A DNA stretch of 64,000 nt, from assembly GCA_017442825.1 (NCBI GenBank), contig JAFRYZ010000003.1, positions 1-64,000 on the forward strand. Reading direction: 5' to 3'. The notes beneath the pieces are model-generated. The model saw only the letters and a program-made list of their open reading frames with translations. It searched no databases and was not told where the DNA came from. This DNA comes from Prevotella sp. (GTDB lineage Bacteria > Bacteroidota > Bacteroidia > Bacteroidales > Bacteroidaceae). Shown here in pieces: positions 1 to 7,297 of the stretch. Position 1 is the first letter of the stretch; every line of letters starts with the position of its first letter. The translations under genes and the position numbers were made by a program.

Positions 1-245
1 CTGCAACTGTTATGTGTTTGCGTTCCAACTACTATGAGTTTGGAACGCAACTACATAGTAGTTGGCTTGCAAACTCATAGTAGTTGGAAGGTCGGTGTTC
101 GACTTTCGCCTAAAAGTGTAGTACTTTATGCGACCCAAACCTTGTAAGTCGCTATGAATTAGCGGTTTACAGGGTTGGTGTCGTATGTATAATTTTATTT
201 TTTTTATTTCCCCTGTAGGGGCACCACAGCGCAGGATTGCGCTCG
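1..245 (-). repeat. Palindrome-headed element with a 22-bp array tail (copy A, cut by the window start)
   Basis: Read on the minus strand this matches elements near 6575-6830 and 41375-41640. The head contains a small hairpin (228-243, AGCGCA/TGCGCT), the palindrome CCCCTGTAGGGG (210-221), an inverted repeat around GTCGCTAT and an AAAGTCG motif. The tail has cores of 15 bp starting at 5, 27, 49 and 71, exactly 22 bp apart, separated by 7-bp linkers at 20-26 (GCGTTCC), 42-48 (GGAACGC) and 64-70 (GGCTTGC). The linkers at 20-26 and 42-48 are reverse complements of each other, so linker-core-linker can fold into a hairpin. No credible coding frame crosses it. The function is unknown. Confidence 0.8.
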
Positions 246-289
246 AAACGGTGTCATCCTACACTCATGCTTCAACCGAACTCCACCTG

Positions 290-1063
290 CTACACACACG
301 TATAGCCTCCGTCGACGGGCAGGGCTGCACCGTTGACATAGCTGGCGGCTGGCGAGGCGAGGAAGATGGCAGCGGCATCCAGTTCGCCTTCGTTGCCGTA
401 ACGCTCTACGGGGATGGTGCTCTTGGCATACTCCGTAAACCAGTCGGTCTCAAGCGTCTCCTTGGTCAGGGGCGTCCAGAAGTATCCCGGACAGATGGTG
501 TTCACGGTGATGCCATACTTGCCCCATTCGGCAGCCAGGCCGCGCGAGAGGTTGACGACGCCGCCCTTGGCAGCATGGTAGGGTGAGCAGGGCGCTATCT
601 TGTTGCCCACCAGTCCGTACATCGAAGCGATGTTGATGATGCGTCCGTACTTGGCAGGAATCATGGAACGCTTGGCTACGGCACGTGCCATCTTGAACGT
701 TCCGAAGAGGTCAATCTTCATCTCGTTGTCAAACTGCTCGTCGGTGATGTCCTCGGCAGGAGCCACGGCTCCCGTTCCGGCATTGTTGACGAGGATGTCT
801 ATGCGTCCGAACCGTTCCATCACCTTTGTAACCACATCTTCGACCATCTCCGTCTGCGTGATGTCGCAGCGGATGGGCAGTACCTCCACACCGTAGTCGG
901 CACGCAGGTCGGCGGCGACTTCCTCCAGTTTCTCCATGCGGCGTGCAATGGGTACGATGTTACAACCTTGGTTAGCGAGTGCTTTTGCCATCTGAACACC
1001 CAGTCCGCCTGAGCATCCTGTCACGATGGCTACCTGTCCTTTGAGATCAAAATAGTTTTTCAT
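290..1063 (-). CDS. SDR-family NAD(P)-dependent oxidoreductase (gluconate 5-dehydrogenase-like)
   Basis: This is a 257-residue classical short-chain dehydrogenase/reductase, which normally oxidises a hydroxyl or reduces a carbonyl with NAD(P)H in the cytoplasm. The cofactor motif TGCSGGLG is at residues 15-22, NNAG at 93-96, and the catalytic set is Ser147, Tyr162 and Lys166 (YHAAK). The closest recalled group is gluconate 5-dehydrogenase/KduD (hexuronate or gluconate catabolism), but no sugar-acid genes lie nearby, so the substrate is not settled. The length is normal. The start follows two copies of a promoter-like sequence (1089-1119 and 1173-1203). The 3' end lies about 45 bp from repeat copy A. 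Confidence 0.88.
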   Translation of the reverse strand: MKNYFDLKGQVAIVTGCSGGLGVQMAKALANQGCNIVPIARRMEKLEEVAADLRADYGVEVLPIRCDITQTEMVEDVVTKVMERFGRIDILVNNAGTGAVAPAEDITDEQFDNEMKIDLFGTFKMARAVAKRSMIPAKYGRIINIASMYGLVGNKIAPCSPYHAAKGGVVNLSRGLAAEWGKYGITVNTICPGYFWTPLTKETLETDWFTEYAKSTIPVERYGNEGELDAAAIFLASPAASYVNGAALPVDGGYTCV

Positions 1064-1088
1064 GGCTTTTCAATTTGTTATATTGGTG

Positions 1089-1119
1089 CAAAGATACGAT
1101 TAAGTGAGCATAAAACAAA
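1089..1119 (-). promoter_or_regulatory. Promoter of the SDR gene, proximal copy
   Basis: On the minus strand the -7 box TATCTTTG (plus-strand CAAAGATA at 1089-1096) is preceded by TTTG (CAAA at 1116-1119) with a 19-bp spacer. This fits the Bacteroidetes consensus TTTG-N19/20-TAnnTTTG. The transcript would start about 20 bp before the ATG at 1063. Confidence 0.7.
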
Positions 1120-1172
1120 AGAAAAAGTCATTTTCCTTTAGTTATATCGAACGCAAGTATCTTCGATGTAAT

Positions 1173-1203
1173 CAAAGATACGATTAAGTGAGCATAAAAC
1201 AAA
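1173..1203 (-). promoter_or_regulatory. Second, identical promoter copy for the SDR gene
   Basis: The same boxes with the same 19-bp spacer recur 84 bp upstream (CAAAGATA at 1173-1180, CAAA at 1200-1203). They lie inside an exact 37-bp direct repeat of 1089-1125. If both work, the SDR gene has tandem identical promoters. Confidence 0.55.
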
Positions 1204-1220
1204 AGAAAAGCGTTTTTTAT

Positions 1221-1251
1221 TTTGCTGAGGCGCGGAAATGTGTTATATTTG
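1221..1251 (+). promoter_or_regulatory. Promoter of the KilA-N gene
   Basis: TTTG at 1221-1224 and TATATTTG at 1244-1251 are separated by 19 bp, an excellent match to the Bacteroidetes consensus. The leader to the ATG at 1289 would be about 30 nt. Confidence 0.8.
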
Positions 1252-1288
1252 CAATTGCATTTATTGAATCGTATAAAACGTAGAGAAA

Positions 1289-2143
1289 ATGGCAACAACA
1301 AAAAAGATAAATGCCAATGGCACTGAGATCTCTGTGCTACTTCAAGGAAATGAAAATGACTATATTTGTCTGACGGATATGGCGAGGTTCAAAGATCAGC
1401 AGCGAACGAATTATATCATTCAAAACTGGATGCGTTCCCGCAGTACAATTGAATACCTTGGGGTGTGGGAACAGTTGCATAATCCACAATTTAAAAGCAT
1501 CGAATTCGATGCGTTTAGGCAACAGGCGGGTCTTAATACATTCTCTTTAACCCCAAAGGAATGGACTGAAAAAACTGGTGCTATCGGTATTTATTCGAAA
1601 GCTGGACGTTATGGTGGTACATACGCCCACAAGGATATCGCTTTCAACTTCGGTATGTGGTTAAGTCCAACTTTTCAGCTATATGTCGTCAAGGAATATC
1701 AACAACTGAAGGAAACGCAAAACGACCCACTGCTCCAGCACTGGGATGTAAAACGTATTCTTGCAAAGACAAACTATACATTGCATACAGATGCAATCAA
1801 GCATATCATTATTCCAAAACTTTCCATTGCCAAAAAGAAAGAAGGAATTATCTATGCCACAGAAGCAGACTTGCTAAATTTGGCTCTTTTTGGTTATACT
1901 GCCAAGGATTGGGAAGAGGCAAATCCAGAATTGGCAAAGAAACTGAACATGCGAGACACAGCTTCCATCAACGAACTGGTTGTCCTCTCTAACATGGAAT
2001 CGCTTAATTCTGAACTGATCAGGCAAAATATGCCTCGCGATTTGCGCTTTGAAGTATTGCAACGTATTGCAAAAGAACAATTGCTGGTGCTTAATACACA
2101 GAATGCAGAACATCAGTTTAAGAAACTGGCAAATAAGGAATAA
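1289..2143 (+). CDS. KilA-N domain-containing protein
   Basis: This 284-residue protein has an N-terminal KilA-N domain (about residues 5-135), recognised from the run of aromatic and basic motifs: YICLTDMARF, NWMRSRSTIEYLGVWE, then GRYGGTYAHKDIAFNFGMWLSP before YVVKEYQ. KilA-N is a DNA-binding domain of phage and large-DNA-virus origin. The C-terminal half is helical and rich in Lys and Asn, with no recognised enzyme motif. Such proteins are scattered in Bacteroidales genomes, usually as single genes of unknown role, and probably derive from phages. Here it stands alone between the SDR gene and rsmA with its own promoter. The function is not known. Confidence 0.85.
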   Translation: MATTKKINANGTEISVLLQGNENDYICLTDMARFKDQQRTNYIIQNWMRSRSTIEYLGVWEQLHNPQFKSIEFDAFRQQAGLNTFSLTPKEWTEKTGAIGIYSKAGRYGGTYAHKDIAFNFGMWLSPTFQLYVVKEYQQLKETQNDPLLQHWDVKRILAKTNYTLHTDAIKHIIIPKLSIAKKKEGIIYATEADLLNLALFGYTAKDWEEANPELAKKLNMRDTASINELVVLSNMESLNSELIRQNMPRDLRFEVLQRIAKEQLLVLNTQNAEHQFKKLANKE

Positions 2144-2178
2144 AGGGTTAATAGAACTAGTAATAGTATTTTTGCATC

Positions 2179-3057
2179 ATGAAACGAGTAAAGCCAAAGA
2201 AAAATCTCGGTCAGCATTTCCTGACGGATTTAAATATTGCCAAGCGTATAGCCGATACGGTGGATGCCTGTCCGGATATACCAGTCTTGGAAATTGGTCC
2301 GGGCATGGGTGTGTTGACGCAATACCTGATTCCTAAACCCCGCGAGGTGAAAGTGGTGGAGATAGACCGCGAAAGCGTGGCGTATCTGAAGGAGCGATGG
2401 AGCGATGGGAAAGTCTCACCCCCTAACCCCCTCTCCAAGGGGCAAGAGGGAAGCCTACGGGAAAATGGGAGAGAAGGGGATGGAAAGGACTGGATTATTT
2501 CCGCCGATTTCCTGCGTATGGACCTGAACGAAGTGTTTGGTGGTAAACCGTTTGTACTGACAGGCAACTATCCCTACGACATCTCATCGCAGATTTTTTT
2601 CAAGATGCTCGACAATAAAGAACTCATACCCTGTTGTACGGGCATGATTCAGCGCGAGGTGGCACTCCGTATGGCAGCAGAGCCAGGAAACAAGCAGTAT
2701 GGCATTCTGTCGATACTGATGCAGGCGTGGTACGACGTGGAATACCTGTTCACGGTAGACGAGACCGTCTTCAATCCGCCACCGAAGGTGAAGAGTGCCG
2801 TTATCCGCATGACGCGCAACGGTGTCGAGGACCTGGGCTGCGACTGGGCGTTGTTCAAGCGGTTGGTGAAGACCGTCTTCAACCAGCGTCGCAAGATGTT
2901 GCGTGTTTCTCTGCGTCAGATGTTTACCAACGTACAGCCGCCCGCCAGTTTCTTTGAACAGGAAATCATGACGAAACGTCCCGAACAACTCTCCATCCCT
3001 CAGTTTGTGGAACTGACTAACCTTGTAGCAGGGGAGTTGAGAGAGTTGAAAGTTTAG
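2179..3057 (+). CDS. rsmA: 16S rRNA (adenine(1518)-N(6)/adenine(1519)-N(6)) dimethyltransferase RsmA/KsgA
   Basis: RsmA dimethylates two adenines in helix 45 of 16S rRNA late in 30S assembly, using S-adenosylmethionine. The opening KKNLGQHFL, the SAM motif LEIGPGMG (residues 37-44), the acidic EID (61-63) and the catalytic NYPYDISS (130-137) are all present. At 292 residues it is longer than the usual 260-270 because residues about 76-104 are a low-complexity insert encoded by a G/C-tract repeat. The last residues (GELRELKV) are encoded by the start of a degenerate GAGTTTAGAG-type simple repeat that continues past the stop. A TATTTTTG box at 2167-2174 lies only 4 bp before the ATG, so the mRNA may be nearly leaderless. 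Confidence 0.95.
   Translation: MKRVKPKKNLGQHFLTDLNIAKRIADTVDACPDIPVLEIGPGMGVLTQYLIPKPREVKVVEIDRESVAYLKERWSDGKVSPPNPLSKGQEGSLRENGREGDGKDWIISADFLRMDLNEVFGGKPFVLTGNYPYDISSQIFFKMLDNKELIPCCTGMIQREVALRMAAEPGNKQYGILSILMQAWYDVEYLFTVDETVFNPPPKVKSAVIRMTRNGVEDLGCDWALFKRLVKTVFNQRRKMLRVSLRQMFTNVQPPASFFEQEIMTKRPEQLSIPQFVELTNLVAGELRELKV
2404..2490 (+). repeat. In-frame palindromic repeat inside rsmA
   Basis: The stretch runs CACCCCCTAACCCCCTCTCC then AAGGGG and G/A-rich sequence. It resembles the CCCCCTTTAGGGGG-type elements found between genes in this window (3865-3889, 4889-4913). It encodes a Pro/Gly/Lys/Glu-rich loop lying between the SAM-binding part and the next strand of RsmA. The frame is kept. 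Confidence 0.65.
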
Positions 3058-3110
3058 AGTCTTGAGTTTAGAGTTTAGTGTTTAGTGTTGAGAGTGGAGA
3101 GCTGAGCTTG
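3036..3110. repeat. Degenerate GAGTTTAGAG-type simple repeat at the rsmA 3' end
   Basis: Variants of GAGTTGAGAG, GAGTTTAGAG and GTTTAGTGTTGAG follow each other from within the last codons of rsmA into the intergenic space. The rest of the gap to frr (to 3262) is A/T-rich with a possible -7 box TATTTTTG at 3174-3181 for frr; nothing else is visible there. Confidence 0.6.
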
Positions 3111-3262
3111 ATAGAGAGTGAAGAATTAGACAAACTTTTTTGTTTTTTTATTGTCCGTTCCATTTTTATTGTCTATTTTTGTGCACATATTCATTTGTAA
3201 ATCCGAAAATCGTAAGATTGAAAAATAAATTGTACATGGTAAATTGCTAAATTGTAAATAGT

Positions 3263-3823
3263 ATGATAGACGTAAAACAAACTTTGAGCGATGCTGGGGA
3301 GCGCATGGAGATGGCAGCCATGTTCCTAGAAGAACAGCTTGCCCGTGTCCGTGCAGGACGTGCCAATGTTGCCATCCTTGATGGTGTGAAAGTTAATTCA
3401 TACGGTTCTATGGTACCCCTGAACCAAGTGGCTAACGTGTCGGTTCCCGACCCGAGAACCATAGCCATCAAACCATGGGACAGAAAAGCTATCCGTGACA
3501 TAGAAAAAGCCATCATGGACAGCGATGTCGGCATCACTCCAGAGAACAATGGTGAAGTGATTCGCCTGAACATTCCGCAGCCTACTGAGGAACGCCGTCG
3601 TGACCTCGTGAAGCAGTGCAACAAGATTGGCGAAAAAGCAAAGGTGGAAGTGCGCAACGTGCGTGGAGACATTAAGGACAAACTGAAGAAAGCCATCAAG
3701 GACGGACTCAGCGAGGACAATGAGAAGGACGCCGAACTCGACCTTCAGAAACTTCACGACAAGTACATTAAGAAATTGGAAGAACTCCTGGAAGCCAAGA
3801 CCAAGGAGATCATGACGGTTTAG
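3263..3823 (+). CDS. frr: Ribosome-recycling factor
   Basis: Frr splits post-termination 70S ribosomes together with EF-G. The 186-residue length is the family norm. The pattern fits: an N-terminal helix (MIDVKQTLSDAGERMEMA), the RAGRANVAILDGVKVNSYGS segment, and C-terminal RNVRGDIKDKLKKA followed by a long charged helix. It lies between rsmA and rsgA on the same strand, with a heptamer-repeat array directly after its stop codon. Confidence 0.96.
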   Translation: MIDVKQTLSDAGERMEMAAMFLEEQLARVRAGRANVAILDGVKVNSYGSMVPLNQVANVSVPDPRTIAIKPWDRKAIRDIEKAIMDSDVGITPENNGEVIRLNIPQPTEERRRDLVKQCNKIGEKAKVEVRNVRGDIKDKLKKAIKDGLSEDNEKDAELDLQKLHDKYIKKLEELLEAKTKEIMTV

Positions 3824-3824
3824 T

Positions 3825-3918
3825 TCAATTGACAATTGACAATTGACAATTCATAATCACAACACCCCCTTTAGGGGGCTGGGGGGCTTTCAATTCATAA
3901 TTCACAATTGACAATTGA
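3825..3918. repeat. Heptamer arrays flanking a CCCCCTTTAGGGGG element (frr-rsgA junction)
   Basis: Units of the CAATTGA/CAATTCA type run from about 3826 to 3853 and again at 3891-3918 (four units). Between them sits a 25-bp element at 3865-3889 that begins CCCCCTTTAGGGGG and ends GGGGGGCTT. The final heptamer carries the TTG start codon of rsgA (3915-3917). A near-identical, inverted 25-bp element follows the rsgA stop at 4889-4913. Confidence 0.8.
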
Positions 3919-4886
3919 GAGGGCTTGTCATTAAGAACACCGGCAGCTGGTACACCGTCAAGACTGACGACGGACAAGTTGTTGAGTGCAAAATCAAAGG
4001 GAATTTCCGACTCAAGGGCATCCGCAGCACCAACCCAGTGGCTGTGGGTGACCGTGTGACGGTTATTGTTGCGAAGACGGGAGAGCGGGAGAGTGGGGGA
4101 GCGCGAGAAGAGAGGACAGTATGTTGGATTACTGAAATCGAAGATCGCCGCAACTACATCATCCGCAAGTCGTCCAATCTCTCCAAACAAAGTCATATCA
4201 TCGCCGCCAATGTCGATCAGGCATTCCTTATCGTCACCGTCAACCATCCAGAGACCTCCCTCACCTTCATCGACCGCTTCCTGGCATCGGCAGAAGCCTA
4301 CCGCGTGCCAGTAACCCTTATTTTTAATAAAACCGACCTGCTCAACGAGGACGAGTTGCGCTATCAACACATGATGATGGATTTGTATGAGCATATCGGC
4401 TATCCCTGTCATGCCATTTCGTGCCTCGCCCCCAGCTCGGCACGTGAGGCTCTCCTCCCCCTGCTGCAAGAAAAGATTACCCTGTTCAGTGGCAACAGTG
4501 GAGTCGGCAAATCAACACTCATCAACCTGCTGGTGCCCGGAGTGCAATTGCGGACGGCAGAAATTTCCGATGCGCACAATACCGGAATGCACACCACCAC
4601 GTTCAGTGAGATGATCAGTCTCGGCGAGGCATCCTATATCATCGACACCCCCGGCATCAAAGGTTTTGGAACGTTTGATATAGAAAAGGAAGAACTCACC
4701 AGTTATTTCCGTGAAATCTTCCAATTCTCCAAAGACTGCCGTTTTTCAAATTGTACGCACACCCACGAACCAGGATGTGCTGTACTGAAAGCTCTGGACG
4801 AACATTACATCGCCCAGAGCCGTTATCATTCCTATCTCTCCATGCTCGAAGACAAGGAGGAGAACAAATACCGAGAAGCGTTTTGA
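3915..4886 (+). CDS. rsgA: Ribosome small-subunit-dependent GTPase A
   Basis: RsgA is a circularly permuted GTPase that helps late 30S maturation. The N-terminal OB fold is followed by the G4 motif NKTD (138-141), then the P-loop GNSGVGKST (193-201), G3 DTPG (244-247), and a C-terminal zinc motif (Cys275, Cys280, His near 282-284, Cys288). The permuted motif order is diagnostic. The chosen start is TTG, because the protein must begin just before [12 protein letters not shown] and no ATG is available. That TTG belongs to a heptamer repeat. Residues about 54-70 form a low-complexity Gly/Glu/Arg stretch in the OB domain loop, encoded by purine-rich DNA (4074-4124). Confidence 0.93.
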   Translation: MRGLVIKNTGSWYTVKTDDGQVVECKIKGNFRLKGIRSTNPVAVGDRVTVIVAKTGERESGGAREERTVCWITEIEDRRNYIIRKSSNLSKQSHIIAANVDQAFLIVTVNHPETSLTFIDRFLASAEAYRVPVTLIFNKTDLLNEDELRYQHMMMDLYEHIGYPCHAISCLAPSSAREALLPLLQEKITLFSGNSGVGKSTLINLLVPGVQLRTAEISDAHNTGMHTTTFSEMISLGEASYIIDTPGIKGFGTFDIEKEELTSYFREIFQFSKDCRFSNCTHTHEPGCAVLKALDEHYIAQSRYHSYLSMLEDKEENKYREAF

Positions 4887-4888
4887 CC

Positions 4889-4913
4889 AAGCCCCCCGAC
4901 CCCCTAAAGGGGG
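4889..4913 (-). repeat. CCCCCTTTAGGGGG element, inverted copy after rsgA
   Basis: Its reverse complement matches 3865-3889 at about 23 of 25 positions, so rsgA is bracketed by inverted copies. The G/C palindrome could also act as a weak terminator between rsgA and the convergent barrel gene. Confidence 0.7.
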
Positions 4914-4959
4914 AGCCTCCGCCCTTCACACTCTACACTCCCTTTCAGGAAGTTGGAAA

Positions 4960-5649
4960 TCAGAAGTTCACTCCCAGCGTCAGGTTGAAGCAGCCGGTAT
5001 GGGTGTCGTCAAACGCATCCTTGCCCACGTTAGCCAAACCGATGTCGTAGGCTGCTTCTAGATAGAGACGGTCGAAAGCCAAACCACAGCCCACCCTCAG
5101 ACCACCGTCGAAACGGTTGAAGTTGTCGCGGTAGTCGTCGCTAAAGCTGCTGTAAGCCTCACGATACTGATAGTCCTTAATCTTGCCAGCGACACCGCAA
5201 GCTACAAAGCCACCCAAGAATGGTTCAACAGTCACGCCGCCACCCAGCGGAGCCTTATACTTAAAAACAATCGGCAACTCCAAGTAGTCCAAATTATAGG
5301 AAAACTTCTCGCCGTGAGATTCACTCTTTCCGCCTTTCTGTGTATAGTACAGACCGCTCTCCAAATAGAGGGGGATGGTAGGTGTCAGTCGCGTACCTAC
5401 AGCAATGCCAGCATTCACACCGGCCCTTGCTTTGTTGCCATCGAGATAGGGTGAGTCGGAGTTTACCGTTCCCACACTCAGGCCGAAGCGTAATCCTGCA
5501 TACGTGTCGCCCAAAACGGAGTATCTTGTCTGTCCGTAGTAGGCAGCCCGCTTGCTGGGGTGTATGGGTCTGCCGTCGGGATAGAACTGTGCCGATGCTG
5601 TCACCGACAACATCAGCGCCATCATTGCTAACAATACATTCTTTTTCAT
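4960..5649 (-). CDS. Outer-membrane beta-barrel protein (porin-like, PorT family type)
   Basis: The 229-residue precursor has a signal peptide (MKKNVLLAMMALMLSVTASA, probable cleavage after ASA). Alternating hydrophobic/Gly strands follow, such as GLRFGLSVG, AGVNAGIAVGTRLT, PLYLESGLYYTQKGG and GLRVGCGLAFDRLYLEAAYDIGLANVG. It ends in a terminal strand NLTLGVNF with a C-terminal aromatic residue, typical for BAM-dependent insertion. It resembles the small PorT-like barrels common in Bacteroidales. No specific cargo or partner can be read. It is convergent with rsgA and has its own promoter at 5768-5798. Confidence 0.85.
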   Translation of the reverse strand: MKKNVLLAMMALMLSVTASAQFYPDGRPIHPSKRAAYYGQTRYSVLGDTYAGLRFGLSVGTVNSDSPYLDGNKARAGVNAGIAVGTRLTPTIPLYLESGLYYTQKGGKSESHGEKFSYNLDYLELPIVFKYKAPLGGGVTVEPFLGGFVACGVAGKIKDYQYREAYSSFSDDYRDNFNRFDGGLRVGCGLAFDRLYLEAAYDIGLANVGKDAFDDTHTGCFNLTLGVNF

Positions 5650-5767
5650 AACTCGTATATTTTAAAAGTTAGTAACTTTTTTCTCCCTCCCTACATCCTT
5701 TCTCCCTTTACAGGGAGGGGTCTGTGATGCTCTGGAGGAGTCGGAGGGGAGGGTCTCTTCTCCGCTG

Positions 5768-5798
5768 CAAAGATAGCATCCTTAGCTTTGCCTCCAAG
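5768..5798 (-). promoter_or_regulatory. Promoter of the barrel protein gene
   Basis: On the minus strand TATCTTTG (CAAAGATA at 5768-5775) is preceded by CTTG (CAAG at 5795-5798) across 19 bp. The leader would be about 110 nt and contains a G/C-rich CCCTTTACAGGGAGGGG-like palindrome near 5700. Confidence 0.6.
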
Positions 5799-6560
5799 CA
5801 GGATATTACCTACACTTTGCGGGGGAAATCCCTATTTCTGTAAAGGGGTCTCAGCTCAAGAGCCATTCAGTTGCTTGTCATAATCGACAGTACAAAAAGT
5901 ATAAACAAGTTGATAATATGCAAACGAAAGGGATAAAAATCTTCGTTAGAAAATGCAGATTTTTGGAAAAGTTTACAACAGCGCTGACGGTTTTCAACTG
6001 CTAAGCTTCTGAAAGCGAGCTGCATAAAGATTCATTACGGAATGCATAAAGATTCGTTGCGAAGGGTGCACGCCCCGATTTTGTGATTTTGTGACTTTGT
6101 GACTTTCTTAATTCAGTGAGCCTTTATACAAAAATAGTACGATTTTTATTTGGAGAAACGAAAACTATACCTTGTCTTTGCGTCCGTGAATGAACGATGT
6201 CACTTTCACGAACTCGGATTCCACTGAGAATCTCGCGTAGAGCCGCAGAGGACACAGAGGATTTCCGAAAGCAAAAACTTAACAATGGAATTCTACGGAT
6301 GGACACGGATTAAATTCCCACATTCCCAAATTCCTTAGTAAAAAGTTAGAAAAAATATGATACATAAATTCAAAACATTCTTCCATTTCGCTTGGCGCTT
6401 TGTTGCCTTTTCTGTATCTTTGTATATCTTTTCATACTATTTGGTTTTTCATTGTTAAATCTGGTTACAAAGATAGCAAATAGACCGTTAACGACCGTTA
6501 CCCCCCCCCTTAAAGTTAGTTAAACGGCATAAGAAAGCAGCCAATATCGAGTTTTCTTAC
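5799..6560. other. Gene-free stretch with small direct repeats
   Basis: No frame here has a convincing start, length or protein-like composition. Small repeats are visible: GCATAAAGATTC occurs twice about 22 bp apart (around 6023 and 6045), and GTGATTTT/GTGACTTT is repeated near 6075-6102. A run of C residues lies near 6501. I see no RNA gene or clear promoter. Confidence 0.6.
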
Positions 6561-6574
6561 ACCGATGGCGCACT

Positions 6575-6830
6575 TACCGGTCCCTAATGCTACGCTGTTT
6601 TCCCCCTACAGGGGAAATAAAAACTTTAAATCGAACGTGCGACGCCAACTCTGTAAGTCGCTATAACATAGCGACATACACGACGGGGGTCACCCTAATT
6701 CCTACGCTTTCGAGCGAAAATCGAGCACCCCCACCTCCAAGGAGGGCCTCTTTGCCGTCCAAAGTGCCGCACTTTGCAGAGCAAGGAGCACCTCCTTGCA
6801 AGTCAGGGAGTAATTGTTGGCAAAATAGGA
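6575..6830 (+). repeat. Palindrome-headed element with a 22-bp array tail (copy B)
   Basis: The head has CCCCCTACAGGGG, CGAACGTGCGACGCCAAC, the inverted repeat GTCGCTATAACATAGCGAC, then GCTTTCGAGCGAAAATCGAGC, matching copies A and C. The tail units start at 6739, 6761 and 6783, each 22 bp (15-bp core plus a 7-bp linker GCCGTCC, GCAGAGC or GCAAGTC). The core sequences are unlike those of A and C but strongly palindromic: AAAGTGCCGCACTTT is nearly perfect, and GCAAGGAGCACCTCCTTGC forms an 8-bp stem. Structure and spacing are conserved while sequence is not. Confidence 0.82.
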
Positions 6831-6839
6831 AGGAAATGT

Positions 6840-6955
6840 TAGCGCACGACTTGCGCTCGATTAGCGTAGCTCTTTTTGCGACCTCTGTTGGGTAAGTCGC
6901 TATGGCATAGCGACATACACGACTTGCGTCGCATGTTCGATAAATACTTTTTTTT
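6840..6955 (+). repeat. Partial head of the same element family
   Basis: GTAAGTCGCTATGGCATAGC (with GAC completing the stem) and following ACATACACGACTTGCGTCGC repeat the central hairpin of the element head just downstream of copy B. The flank AGCGCACGACTTGCGCTCGA resembles sequence near 41690-41710. No 22-bp tail follows. Confidence 0.6.
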
Positions 6956-7113
6956 TCTGTCTGTGTTATTATCATGCTATCCAATAATGCTTGGTAGCTC
7001 GTTCATACGGACATGATGAAGGCATCTGGAACAGAAAAATGAGGATGTGCAATGGCACATCCTCATCAGAGAGATTCTTTTCTTGTTTCTTTGAAGCCGA
7101 AGGTGAGGTGTCC

Positions 7114-7296
7114 TTACTCCTCTTCCTCGTCCCACACGCTATAGGTGGTCCATCTTGCAGAAGGCTCCTTGGTTCCCTCCTCGTCGACGCCACCGTATTT
7201 GATGCCGTTGTCGCCGCTGACCCCACTCGTTGTGAGCATATCCTCTAATTGCCATTCCCTTATTTTGATCTGTGGCATAATATATTCTCTTTTCAT
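7114..7296 (-). CDS. Small conserved-looking protein of unknown function (60 aa)
   Basis: This 60-residue frame starts 1 bp after the stop of the preceding surface-protein gene, so it is almost certainly translated from the same mRNA. It has no signal peptide. The sequence starts with a Lys/Arg/Glu-rich segment (MPQIKIREWQLEDML), then a Ser/Gly/Asp-rich segment (TTSGVSGDNGIKYGGVDEEG), and ends in an acidic DEEEE tail. Similar short proteins at the ends of Prevotella surface-protein operons are recalled, but their role is unknown. It could be a small cytoplasmic partner or a peptide precursor; neither is shown by the sequence. Confidence 0.6.
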   Translation of the reverse strand: MKREYIMPQIKIREWQLEDMLTTSGVSGDNGIKYGGVDEEGTKEPSARWTTYSVWDEEEE

Positions 7297-7297
7297 A

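Larger units (their letters stand above)
1089..1209. repeat. 37-bp exact direct repeat (1089-1125 and 1173-1209)
   Basis: Both copies read CAAAGATACGATTAAGTGAG and continue identically for 37 bp, separated by 47 bp. The inter-repeat sequence contains GTATCTT (1157-1163), complementary to the AAAGATAC that opens the second copy. This looks like a local duplication of a promoter. Confidence 0.85.

Noticed and set aside
1..85. CRISPR array at the left edge
   Set aside because: Units repeat every 22 bp, but both the core and the linker are short. There are no 28-36-bp repeats with unique spacers and no cas genes. The same units recur elsewhere with a palindromic head.
185..586. Plus-strand protein of 133 residues
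   Set aside because: It lies antisense over the 3' half of the SDR gene and starts inside a repeat; composition is not protein-like.
6587..6984. Frames on both strands in the 6.6-7.0 kb gap
   Set aside because: They coincide with element copy B and its partial head. The two strands give equally long frames, a sign of palindromic non-coding repeat.
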